DNA from: an uncultured Candidatus Saccharibacteria bacterium
Lineage (GTDB): Bacteria > Patescibacteriota > Saccharimonadia > Saccharimonadales > Saccharimonadaceae
Direction of reading: 5' to 3'
Assembly (NCBI GenBank): GCA_938046495.1
Contig: CALIXG010000119.1
Location: 1 to 12,839 of the forward strand
DNA length: 12,839 nt
In this document: positions 6,272 to 12,542 of the stretch, in pieces
How positions within the stretch are numbered: the stretch's first letter is position 1
How the letters are laid out: each line of letters opens with the position of its first letter
Program-made: the position numbers and the translations under genes
Notes under the pieces: model-generated
Database searches by the model: none
The model's input: the letters and a program-made list of their open reading frames with translations, nothing else
Told to the model about the DNA's origin: nothing

Positions 6272-6280
6272 TGTTAAAAT
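6272..6280 (+). promoter_or_regulatory. Extended -10 promoter of ruvA (leaderless)
   Basis: TGT-TAAAAT (hexamer 6275-6280) ends exactly 6 nt before the ruvA ATG at 6287, so the expected start of transcription is the A of the ATG. No Shine-Dalgarno sequence is present in the six-base gap, and the preceding terminator prevents useful read-through. Confidence 0.6.
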
Positions 6281-6286
6281 GGTTAC

Positions 6287-6859
6287 ATGATAGCACACGT
6301 AGAAGGTACGATTGTAGAAAAATTCACCGGGCAGATTATTGTGGATGTGCATGGTGTGGGTTACGAAGTGAATCTTTCGGCAATTGATTTTGAGGAAATT
6401 AATGTGGGGGAGACTAAGAAATTTTACACTTATCACGCAGTACGCGAGACTTCGGAGGATCTCTATGGCTTTACTACCTTGATGGCGAAGAAGATTTTTG
6501 AAATGCTAATTTCCGTGAACGGGATTGGCCCGAAGGCTGGCATGGCAATTCTCTCTCTGGGGACGCCAGAAGAAGTACGTAACGCCATCGCTAATGCGGA
6601 TAGCGGTTTTATTAGCAAGGCGAGTGGTGTAGGTAAAAAATCAGCGGAGCGCGTAATTGTGGACCTAAAGGACAAGGTGGGTTTGCCAAGTCATTACACG
6701 GGCGCAGAGATTCAGGTGAAGAAACCGGAAAATAATGAAGCGCTCGATGCCCTGATGGCGCTAGGCTTTAACCTAAAGGAAGCCACTGAAGCACTCAAAG
6801 AAATTGATGCAGATTTACCAGTGGAAGATCAGATTCGCCTGGCGTTAAAAAATCGTTAA
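6287..6859 (+). CDS. ruvA: Holliday junction DNA helicase subunit RuvA
   Basis: A 190-residue protein of normal length. RuvA binds the four-way Holliday junction as a tetramer and loads the RuvB motor for branch migration. Domain I (1-62, OB fold) starts MIAHVEGTIVEK and holds the conserved VDVHGVGYEV. Domain II has the two helix-hairpin-helix DNA-binding motifs, ISVNGIGPKAG (76-86) and ASGVGKKSAERV (112-123). Domain III (about 150-190, the RuvB-contacting UBA-like helices) reads NNEALDALMALGFNLKEA. The ATG lies immediately after a -10 box with no ribosome site, so translation is probably leaderless. Its partner ruvB is 1 kb away on the opposite strand rather than in the usual ruvAB operon. 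Confidence 0.97.
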   Translation: MIAHVEGTIVEKFTGQIIVDVHGVGYEVNLSAIDFEEINVGETKKFYTYHAVRETSEDLYGFTTLMAKKIFEMLISVNGIGPKAGMAILSLGTPEEVRNAIANADSGFISKASGVGKKSAERVIVDLKDKVGLPSHYTGAEIQVKKPENNEALDALMALGFNLKEATEALKEIDADLPVEDQIRLALKNR

Positions 6860-6921
6860 CACAGAGGTGAGTGCAAAAAATACCGAAAACAAAAGCCATT
6901 GAAGTGAAAAATTATTAGAAA

Positions 6922-6950
6922 AAAAATAGTTCCTAGCTGGAACTATTTTT
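6922..6950. terminator. Bidirectional terminator between ruvA and the PH-domain gene
   Basis: A perfect 12-bp stem AAAAATAGTTCC (6922-6933) / GGAACTATTTTT (6939-6950) with loop TAGCT. A-rich on the left and T-rich on the right, it gives a U-tract in either direction and sits between convergent genes. Confidence 0.88.
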
Positions 6951-6971
6951 ATTAGAAATTTGATGTGAGAT

Positions 6972-7799
6972 CTATTTTTCCAGATTTGGTACATTTAGAG
7001 TATCAGAAGAAGTGTCGGCCGGAACAGGAGCGAGGTCAGTTTTCTCAAGTGAATTGTCGGACTCTTCGGATGAAGTATCAATCTCTTCAGATAGAGCCTC
7101 CTTAACCTGACGGGTGCGATGATCGATATGGATAGTGTTCGGAGTAGCAGTTTCTGGCTTGGCTTCAGATTTTTGGTTTTTCTTAGCGGCTAAAATTTCA
7201 GAAAGCGATTTTTTATCAGTATCAGCTGGGACTTCACACTCAGCGTCGGCAGGAATTTCACCCTTCTCGACGTGAACATAATGAGTAATAATTTCAAGCT
7301 CATCAGTAGGCGTGTCGAGATATTTGAAAATATAGGTAGTTTCATCACCGATAGTTGACATACGGAGAGTACCAACTTCGAAGAGATGCTCGAAAAGACC
7401 GGATTGCTTAAAGGATACATCCTCCACAGAGACTAAATCGATTACATTCATCGCTGTATCAAAAAGCGAATTGGCGACACGTTGGATTAGGCGCTTATTA
7501 GTGACAAAAAGTTTATTGGTAGTATAAACATTAAGACTAATCAAGGTCGCGATCCAGACTGTACCAAGCACAATCGCGATAACCAAGAGGAAGAAAGCGC
7601 GACCACTGGCATCGAGTGCAAAGATGAAAGAATTGCCAGCATTAATCAAAATATAGAGTGAGAAGAGCAAAATACTGGCTAGACATGCTCCGGCAAAGAT
7701 TAAGATTGGAATAATTTTAGTACGTTTAATTTCGAGAACAATTCGCTCGCCAGCCTCAAGAGAAATGCCCAATTTTGGATTATAATTTTTCTGCTTCAT
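6972..7799 (-). CDS. Membrane protein with bacterial PH-like (bPH_2) domain
   Basis: A 275-residue protein. Two hydrophobic helices at about 28-53 and 68-90 form a hairpin that anchors a cytoplasmic PH-like domain at 91-170, recognised by the YdbS/YdbT-type pattern VYTTNKLFVTNKRLI, then VIDLVSVEDVSFKQSGLFEHLFEVGTLRMST. The last 100 residues (about 180-275) are a low-complexity, acidic Ser/Glu/Asp/Pro tail, probably disordered. I chose the ATG at 7799: it has GGGAAG just upstream and its own promoter, whereas the longer frame would overlap the end of ruvB and add an unrelated N-terminus. bPH_2 proteins are widespread and mostly uncharacterised; a role in envelope homeostasis is a guess. Confidence 0.85.
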   Translation of the reverse strand: MKQKNYNPKLGISLEAGERIVLEIKRTKIIPILIFAGACLASILLFSLYILINAGNSFIFALDASGRAFFLLVIAIVLGTVWIATLISLNVYTTNKLFVTNKRLIQRVANSLFDTAMNVIDLVSVEDVSFKQSGLFEHLFEVGTLRMSTIGDETTYIFKYLDTPTDELEIITHYVHVEKGEIPADAECEVPADTDKKSLSEILAAKKNQKSEAKPETATPNTIHIDHRTRQVKEALSEEIDTSSEESDNSLEKTDLAPVPADTSSDTLNVPNLEK

Positions 7800-7823
7800 A
7801 CGCTTCCCTGTTAAATTAGTTAT

Positions 7824-7832
7824 ATTATAACA
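7824..7832 (-). promoter_or_regulatory. Extended -10 promoter of the PH-domain gene
   Basis: Minus-strand TGT-TATAAT (hexamer 7824-7829) lies in the 46-bp gap after ruvB. The leader would be about 18 nt and carries AGGGAAG before the ATG. It gives the gene transcription independent of ruvB, although read-through from ruvB is possible since no terminator hairpin separates them. Confidence 0.55.
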
Positions 7833-7845
7833 TATTTTCAGGTAA

Positions 7846-8853
7846 TTAAAGAGAAGCGAGGTGACGCTTGGCTTTTTCGGTGACGATACGACCACGTGGA
7901 GTCTTCTCAATGAAGCCAAGTTGAATCAAAAATGGTTCGTAATAGTCTTCAATTGTAGTGGCTTCATCACCGGTTAGGGCAGCAATGGTAGTGAGACCAA
8001 CGGGGCGATTACCATAATTATCGAGCATTAACTGCAACATATTACGGTCAGCCGGATCAAGGCCAAGGGAGTCAATTTCCATGAGACCGAGAGCCTGCGT
8101 GGCAATATTCAGGTCGACCGAACCATCACCATGGACGTCAGCAAAATCCCGTACGCGTTTCATGAGGCGGTTGGCAATACGTGGGGTAAGACGAGAGCGG
8201 GCAGCCAAGGTAGCAGTGGCTTCTTCGGAAATTTCCGTGCCGAGAATACTGGCGGTGCGAGCAATAATTTGACCGATTTCTGATTCATTGTAATATTCGA
8301 GACGATATGTGATCCCGAAACGGTCGCGAAGTGGCCCAGCCAAAGAACCGGTGCGAGTGGTGGCGCCGATTACGGTAAAGTGTGGTAGATCGAGACGCAC
8401 TGAACGGGCAGCCGGACCCTTGCCGATCACGATATCGAGTTTGTAATCTTCCATAGCGGAATAAAGGATTTCCTCCACGGCGCGACGCAGACGATGAATC
8501 TCATCGATAAATAGCACATCACCGTTTTGGAGATTAGTAAGAATAGAGGCAAGATCGCCAGCGCGTTCGATAGCCGGACCAGAGGTGACGCGCAGATTGG
8601 AACCAAGTTCGTGGGCGATGACATTCGCCATGGTGGTTTTACCGAGACCTGGTGGACCATAAAGTAGGACGTGGTCCAAAGTAGTCCCGTCATTACGTTT
8701 TTTCACCGCTGCGATAGCGATCTTGAGATTCTTTTTCAAGCGTTCCTGGCCGATATACTCGGCAAAATTGGTTGGGCGAAGACTGACTTCTACTGCTTGC
8801 TCTTCCTGATCCTCCTCGTGCGATATATTGTCGATAACTCGCTCGATTGCCAT
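7846..8853 (-). CDS. ruvB: Holliday junction branch-migration ATPase RuvB
   Basis: A 335-residue AAA+ motor that drives branch migration with RuvA. The N-terminal [18 protein letters not shown] (26-43) is the family signature. Walker A is GPPGLGKTT (66-74), Walker B FIDEIHRL (115-122), and sensor [14 protein letters not shown] (163-175) is followed by RDRFG, carrying the arginine-finger region. The C-terminal winged helix (about 260-335) includes [24 protein letters not shown] and [11 protein letters not shown]. All catalytic residues are present and length is normal. The ATG at 8853 is preceded by GGAGG only 3 nt away, slightly close. It is divergent from the rubrerythrin gene and upstream of the PH-domain gene, separate from ruvA and ruvC. 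Confidence 0.98.
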   Translation of the reverse strand: MAIERVIDNISHEEDQEEQAVEVSLRPTNFAEYIGQERLKKNLKIAIAAVKKRNDGTTLDHVLLYGPPGLGKTTMANVIAHELGSNLRVTSGPAIERAGDLASILTNLQNGDVLFIDEIHRLRRAVEEILYSAMEDYKLDIVIGKGPAARSVRLDLPHFTVIGATTRTGSLAGPLRDRFGITYRLEYYNESEIGQIIARTASILGTEISEEATATLAARSRLTPRIANRLMKRVRDFADVHGDGSVDLNIATQALGLMEIDSLGLDPADRNMLQLMLDNYGNRPVGLTTIAALTGDEATTIEDYYEPFLIQLGFIEKTPRGRIVTEKAKRHLASL

Positions 8854-8880
8854 AATCCTCCGTCTTTTGCTTAAATGCGT

Positions 8881-8886
8881 TATAAT
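8881..8886 (+). promoter_or_regulatory. -10 box of the rubrerythrin gene
   Basis: TATAAT at 8881-8886 gives a leader of about 20 nt containing AAAGGAG before the ATG at 8914. It is only 2 bp from the oppositely oriented ruvB -10 box (8889-8894), forming the palindrome-like TATAATAGATTATA. Confidence 0.6.
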
Positions 8887-8888
8887 AG

Positions 8889-8897
8889 ATTATACCA
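8889..8897 (-). promoter_or_regulatory. Extended -10 promoter of ruvB
   Basis: Minus-strand TGG-TATAAT (hexamer 8889-8894). Initiation near 8882 falls inside the rubrerythrin -10 box and leaves a leader of about 29 nt with GGAGG. RNA polymerase could hardly occupy this and the rubrerythrin promoter at the same time. Confidence 0.6.
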
Positions 8898-8913
8898 TTA
8901 AGAAAGGAGTTAA

Positions 8914-9471
8914 ATGTCCGATATTGATAAATCCAATTTTAAAAATAGTAAGACCTATGATAATCTAAAAACCGCTTTCGCTGGAGAATCGCAAGCTCGC
9001 GTAAAATACCAGTTCTTTGCTTCTCGTGCCAAAAAGGATGGTTACGAACAAATTGCTGAAATTTTCACCGAAACTTCTGACAACGAGAAAGAACACGCCA
9101 AACTTTGGTACAAGTACCTTAATGATGGCGCCGTAGCTGACACCAGAACCAACCTCGAAATTGCTGCCGCTGGTGAAGATTACGAATGGACTGATATGTA
9201 CAAAGAGTTCGCTCGTATCGCCCGTGAAGAAGGTTTTGATGAAATCGCCGACAAATTCGATGGCGTCGGGGCAATTGAAAAAGAGCACGAAGAACGCTAC
9301 CGCAAATTGATCAAGAATATTGACGACGATGTAGTGTTTAAGTCTGAAAAAGTTACCGTCTGGAAGTGTCGTAACTGTGGTTATACTTTTGTCGGTAATG
9401 AAGCACCTGAGGTTTGCCCAGTATGTGCACACCCAAGAGCCTACTTTGAATTGCGTGCAATTAATTACTAA
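8914..9471 (+). CDS. rbr: Rubrerythrin
   Basis: A 185-residue rubrerythrin, a cytoplasmic non-haem iron peroxidase that reduces hydrogen peroxide in anaerobes and microaerophiles. The N-terminal four-helix ferritin-like domain (about 15-140) carries the di-iron ligands: Glu25 in FAGESQAR, ExxH at 58-61 (EKEH) and ExxH at 122-125 (EKEH), plus the [10 protein letters not shown] helix. The C-terminal rubredoxin-like domain (148-185) has an Fe(SCys)4 site of Cys152, Cys155, Cys168 and Cys171 ([15 protein letters not shown]). The domain order is classical, not reversed. The start is backed by AAAGGAG. No rubredoxin or NADH-rubredoxin reductase partner lies nearby, so the electron donor is unknown. 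Confidence 0.97.
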   Translation: MSDIDKSNFKNSKTYDNLKTAFAGESQARVKYQFFASRAKKDGYEQIAEIFTETSDNEKEHAKLWYKYLNDGAVADTRTNLEIAAAGEDYEWTDMYKEFARIAREEGFDEIADKFDGVGAIEKEHEERYRKLIKNIDDDVVFKSEKVTVWKCRNCGYTFVGNEAPEVCPVCAHPRAYFELRAINY

Positions 9472-9479
9472 AAGTAGTT

Positions 9480-9569
9480 AAAAAATGAACCTATTTACTT
9501 TTGTTCGGACCGCTCAAGGGCGCTTGCCCAAGCCTATGTCCTCAAAAAGCAAATAGGCTTCATTTTTTT
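9480..9569. terminator. Large composite hairpin/bidirectional terminator
   Basis: Between the convergent rubrerythrin and pilin genes lies an element built of nested inverted repeats. The outer stem A-run plus ATGAACCTATTT (to 9496) pairs with AAATAGG-C-TTCAT plus T-run (9551-9569), with one bulged C. Inside are TTTTG/CAAAA (9499-9503/9543-9547), GGAC/GTCC (9507-9510/9538-9541) and a terminal GGGC-GCTT-GCCC hairpin (9518-9529). The flanking A and T runs suit termination in both directions. It is far longer than the other terminators here, so a stable 3' RNA or a repeated element inserted in a terminator loop are alternatives. Confidence 0.7.
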
Positions 9570-9571
9570 AT

Positions 9572-9973
9572 TTAATTGTGGCGATTCTTTTTGATGTAAT
9601 CGTCTTCTTTTTCTAGTCTGGCGCGAAGTGTGTATTCGCGGCATTTGCCATTATTACAATCGGCGGAAATATAATTAAGCGAACTACCTTCACCATTAAT
9701 ATAAACACCATTCGGGTCGGTGAATAATTTAGGGTCCATAACCGTGAGATTTTCATCGGTAATGGTTTCTGGGTAATAGCCATTCTTGGCATAAAAACCT
9801 TCTTCGAGAGCATAATACATAGCATTAATCGCTTCCTTGCGTTGCTCATCACGATGCATGGCGTCGAGATTTTGCTTCTGCAGGAAGAAAAGAACCAAGG
9901 CGATCGAAACAAAAACTAAAACTACCACGAGTTCGATAAGAGTGAAACCAGATTTTTTGACTGTTTTATTCAT
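9572..9973 (-). CDS. Type IV pilin-like protein (prepilin)
   Basis: A 133-residue class III-signal protein. The leader MNKTVKKSG ends at Gly9, followed by FTLIELVVVL, the prepilin peptidase cleavage and N-methylation site with the conserved Glu at mature position 5; residues 10-32 form the single helix that anchors and assembles pilins. The globular part (35-133) includes GYYPETIT, as in pseudopilins, and a Cys106/Cys111 pair (DCNNGKC) that could form a short loop. I chose the ATG at 9973; an upstream in-frame ATG at 9988 would overlap the -10 box. A -10 ending 6 nt before this ATG suggests a leaderless mRNA. No pilus assembly genes are in the window. It may be a major or minor pilin of the pili used by Patescibacteria for surface motility or DNA uptake (family knowledge). 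Confidence 0.9.
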   Translation of the reverse strand: MNKTVKKSGFTLIELVVVLVFVSIALVLFFLQKQNLDAMHRDEQRKEAINAMYYALEEGFYAKNGYYPETITDENLTVMDPKLFTDPNGVYINGEGSSLNYISADCNNGKCREYTLRARLEKEDDYIKKNRHN

Positions 9974-9979
9974 ACTCCC

Positions 9980-9985
9980 ATTATA
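9980..9985 (-). promoter_or_regulatory. -10 box of the pilin gene (leaderless)
   Basis: Minus-strand TATAAT (9980-9985), 6 nt (GGGAGT) before the ATG at 9973; the expected initiation point coincides with the A of the ATG. GGGAG could imitate a ribosome site but is too close and would not be in the transcript. No good -35. Confidence 0.55.
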
Positions 9986-9994
9986 CATGGAATT

Positions 9995-10023
9995 TTGGGT
10001 TTTCGCTGAGAGATTGGTATAAT
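9995..10023 (+). promoter_or_regulatory. Promoter of radA-ruvC (leaderless)
   Basis: -35-like TTGGGT (9995-10000), 17-bp spacer, extended -10 TGG-TATAAT (hexamer 10018-10023). It ends exactly 6 nt before the radA ATG at 10030, with TTTAAT between and no ribosome site, so transcription should begin at the start codon. Divergent with the pilin promoter. Confidence 0.65.
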
Positions 10024-10029
10024 TTTAAT

Positions 10030-11388
10030 ATGAAAGCTACTAAACAATATGTCTGTCAAAACTGTGGCGCGCGTTATAGCAAATGGGCTGGCCACTGTAA
10101 TAACTGCGATGCATGGAATACCATCGTGGAGGATTTAGTAGTTGAGGATAGTTCGGGTGCGGGGAAATTTGCTCTGGCGCAAGCTAAGAGCAGTGGAAAA
10201 ACTTTGAGTTTTTCTAGTATTAAGGAAATCGCCGCTTCGGATGAAAAAGAGCGACTGAAGACTGAATTTGATTCCCTAAATGAAGTGCTGGGTGGTGGGA
10301 TTTTGCGCGGTTCAGTGATTCTCTTTGCTGGGCAGCCGGGCATTGGTAAATCGACGATTTTGATGCAGATTTGTGCGAAGATTGCCAACGGTCACAAAGT
10401 GCTCTATGTTTCCGGTGAGGAATCGGCCGGACAGGTAAAAATGCGGGCCGTGAGGTTAGGGGCAAATTCAGAAACTTTAAGTTTTGCGGCTTCGACTTCT
10501 GGTAACGACATCGCGAAGACGATTGCTGATGGTGAATTCGAACTGGTGATTGTCGACTCGATTCAAACTCTGGCGATTAACGAAATTTCTTCGGCGCCGG
10601 GCACGGTTTCACAAATTACTAATGCAGGCAATTTAATTATTCAAGCCGCAAAAAAGACCGATACGGCGGTGATTATCGTGGGACATGTGACGAAGGAAGG
10701 GACCTTGGCGGGGCCGAAAGTTTTGGAACACTTAGTAGATGTGGTGTTAAATTTTGAAGGCGATCGCTACGGTGGTTTTAAGACTATTCGTGCGGTTAAA
10801 AACCGTTTCGGTTCGACCAGTGAAGCGGCGATTTTCGAAATGACAGAAAAGGGCTTGCAAGAAGTACAAAATCCTTCGGCAGCCCTACTGGCAGAGAGGC
10901 AAAACACGGATGGTTCGATTATTTTAGCGACCTTAGAAGGCACTAGGCCACTGCTGGTAGAAATTCAAGCTTTAGTTTCGACCACAAATTTTGGTTATCC
11001 GAAACGTGCAGCTTCGGGTTTTGACCTGAATCGTTTGAATTTATTGATCGCAGTAATTGAGCAACGCACAAAACTAAAATTAGATGATAAAGATATCTTC
11101 TTAAACGTAGTGGGCGGGATTAAAATTAAGGATTCGGCTGCCGATCTCGCAGTATGTCTTGCGATTGCTTCGGCGGCGGCAGGAAGAAAGCTTAGCGAAG
11201 AATATGTAGTGTTCGGTGAAGTGGGTTTGGGGGGAGAAATCCGCTCGGCTTTTCGACCGGATCAAAGAATTGCTGAAGCAAAAAAATTGGGCTTTAAGCA
11301 CGCAATTGCACCAGCGACAATTCATGATAAATTCGTGATCCCGGTTAAAGATTTGCGCACTACTTTAATTAAATATGTGAACGAATAG
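10030..11388 (+). CDS. radA: DNA repair protein RadA (Sms)
   Basis: A 452-residue RadA of normal length, a RecA-related hexameric helicase that promotes branch migration and processing of recombination intermediates, including during natural transformation. The N-terminal zinc finger uses Cys9, Cys12, Cys23 and Cys26 (CQNCGARYSKWAGHCNNC). The ATPase core has Walker A GQPGIGKST (101-109), SGEES (128-132), Walker B VIVDSIQT (173-180) and the RadA-specific KNRFGST (257-263). The C-terminal Lon-protease-like domain (about 285-452) includes SDLAV-type SAADLAVCLAIASAA but, as in the family, serves as a scaffold rather than a protease. It is probably translated from a leaderless mRNA. ruvC follows after 6 nt in the same operon. 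Confidence 0.98.
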   Translation: MKATKQYVCQNCGARYSKWAGHCNNCDAWNTIVEDLVVEDSSGAGKFALAQAKSSGKTLSFSSIKEIAASDEKERLKTEFDSLNEVLGGGILRGSVILFAGQPGIGKSTILMQICAKIANGHKVLYVSGEESAGQVKMRAVRLGANSETLSFAASTSGNDIAKTIADGEFELVIVDSIQTLAINEISSAPGTVSQITNAGNLIIQAAKKTDTAVIIVGHVTKEGTLAGPKVLEHLVDVVLNFEGDRYGGFKTIRAVKNRFGSTSEAAIFEMTEKGLQEVQNPSAALLAERQNTDGSIILATLEGTRPLLVEIQALVSTTNFGYPKRAASGFDLNRLNLLIAVIEQRTKLKLDDKDIFLNVVGGIKIKDSAADLAVCLAIASAAAGRKLSEEYVVFGEVGLGGEIRSAFRPDQRIAEAKKLGFKHAIAPATIHDKFVIPVKDLRTTLIKYVNE

Positions 11389-11394
11389 GGCTAG

Positions 11395-11871
11395 ATGAGA
11401 ATTTTAGGAATTGACCCGGGTACAGGAATTTGTGGTTTTGGCGTGATTGAGGTGAAACAAACTGGTCGCGCCAAAATGATTGACAACGGCGTAATCGCCA
11501 CGCCGCCACACACCCCACTTTCAGAGCGTTTACTCGACATTTACGAATCGATGCACGAAATTATTAAGCTAAATAAGCCGGATTGCGTGAGCATCGAAAA
11601 ACTCTTTTTCACCAAAAATATTACAACTGGTATTTCAGTGGCGGAAGCGAGAGGGGTAGTGCTTTTGGTTTGCAAACAACACGAACTACCAACTTTTGAA
11701 TACACACCAAACGAAATCAAAAAGACCATGACCGGTTATGGCTCAGCCGACAAAAAACAGATGCAGGAAATGGTAAAACTGCATTTGGATTTAACTAGCG
11801 TACCAAAACCGGATGATGCGGCAGATGCTTTGGCCGCCGCGATCACCCATTCTTTGATGCATCGGTTTTAG
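11395..11871 (+). CDS. ruvC: Holliday junction resolvase RuvC
   Basis: A 158-residue RuvC endonuclease, which cuts Holliday junctions symmetrically as a dimer with RuvAB. The RNase H-like fold shows the four acidic metal ligands: Asp7 (ILGIDPGTGICGFG), Glu68 (DCVSIEKLFF), and Asp141 and Asp144 (KPDDAADALAAAI). ARGVVLL and TPNEIKKTMTGYGSADKKQM are further family motifs. It begins 6 nt after the radA stop and depends on the radA promoter. Only AGGG lies in the gap, so translation is probably coupled to radA. ruvC with radA rather than ruvAB is an uncommon grouping, but both products act on recombination intermediates. Confidence 0.97.
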   Translation: MRILGIDPGTGICGFGVIEVKQTGRAKMIDNGVIATPPHTPLSERLLDIYESMHEIIKLNKPDCVSIEKLFFTKNITTGISVAEARGVVLLVCKQHELPTFEYTPNEIKKTMTGYGSADKKQMQEMVKLHLDLTSVPKPDDAADALAAAITHSLMHRF

Positions 11872-11886
11872 AAGATTTATAAATAA

Positions 11887-11912
11887 AAAACACCTGCAAG
11901 CGCAGGCGTTTT
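11887..11912. terminator. Bidirectional terminator between ruvC and clpP
   Basis: AAAACACCTGC (11887-11897) and GCAGGCGTTTT (11902-11912) form a stem with one A-C mismatch and loop AAGC. The A-run on the left and T-run on the right suit termination of both convergent genes. Confidence 0.8.
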
Positions 11913-11924
11913 GTAAGCTAAGAA

Positions 11925-12527
11925 CTACTTAGCGATGACTTCGTCGATGATCCCGTAATCCTTGGCTTCGTCGGCGGACATCCAATTATCACGATCCATA
12001 TCTTTGATGATTTGGTCGACTTTTTTGCCGGTGTTCTTAGCGAGAATTTCGGCGAGGCGTTTCTTCAAGAAAATACCTTCTTTGAGCATAATTTCCTGAT
12101 CGGTAATCTTACCCTGAGTACCAGAACTTGGCTGATGAATCATCACACGAGCATTTGGCAAGGCAAAACGTTTACCTTTGGCACCACAGCTAAGCAACAT
12201 GGCACCCATGGAGGCTTGGAGACCGATACCGATAGTTTGGACGTCTGGCTCGATATAATTCATGGTGTCAATGATAGCGAGACCATCATAGACCGAGCCA
12301 CCTGGAGAATTAATATAGAGCTTGATATCTTTCTTGGGATCTTCATGGGCGAGAAAGAGGAGCTGAGCCACTACGAGATTAGCAGTGTGAGCATTGACAT
12401 CCTCACCGAGAAAGATAATGCGGTCATTTAAGAGCCTAGAGTAAATGTCATAAGAACGCTCGCCACGATTGGTGGTTTCAATGACGGTCGGGACGAGATA
12501 GTCTTTGGGGTTTAGGTTAGTTTGCAT
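11925..12527 (-). CDS. clpP: ATP-dependent Clp protease proteolytic subunit ClpP
   Basis: A 200-residue ClpP, the serine protease subunit that forms two stacked seven-membered rings and degrades proteins fed by ClpX/ClpC-type unfoldases. The catalytic triad is Ser106 ([13 protein letters not shown]), His131 ([10 protein letters not shown]) and Asp180 ([12 protein letters not shown]). Other hallmarks are [15 protein letters not shown] (30-44) and [14 protein letters not shown] (72-85), the strand that contacts substrate. A short N-terminal propeptide region (1-14) is possible. The ATG has AAGGAAA about 6 nt upstream. It lies 15 nt after the end of the partial coiled-coil gene on the same strand, with no promoter in the gap, so the two are probably co-transcribed; neither clpX nor the trigger-factor gene is visible. 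Confidence 0.97.
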   Translation of the reverse strand: MQTNLNPKDYLVPTVIETTNRGERSYDIYSRLLNDRIIFLGEDVNAHTANLVVAQLLFLAHEDPKKDIKLYINSPGGSVYDGLAIIDTMNYIEPDVQTIGIGLQASMGAMLLSCGAKGKRFALPNARVMIHQPSSGTQGKITDQEIMLKEGIFLKKRLAEILAKNTGKKVDQIIKDMDRDNWMSADEAKDYGIIDEVIAK

Positions 12528-12542
12528 GGTAATTTCCTTTCC

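Noticed and set aside
7800..7919. 40-residue N-terminal extension of the PH-domain protein
   Set aside because: It overlaps the ruvB coding end and the gene's own -10 box, and the added residues do not resemble the family.
8965..9432. 155-codon minus-strand frame opposite rubrerythrin
   Set aside because: It is a mirror of a highly conserved gene, without ribosome site or recognisable domain.
9480..9569. SRP (4.5S) RNA, 6S RNA or a known riboswitch in the folded element
   Set aside because: The GGAAGCAGCC-type SRP loop and other conserved blocks are absent, and it lies after stop codons of convergent genes rather than upstream of a start.
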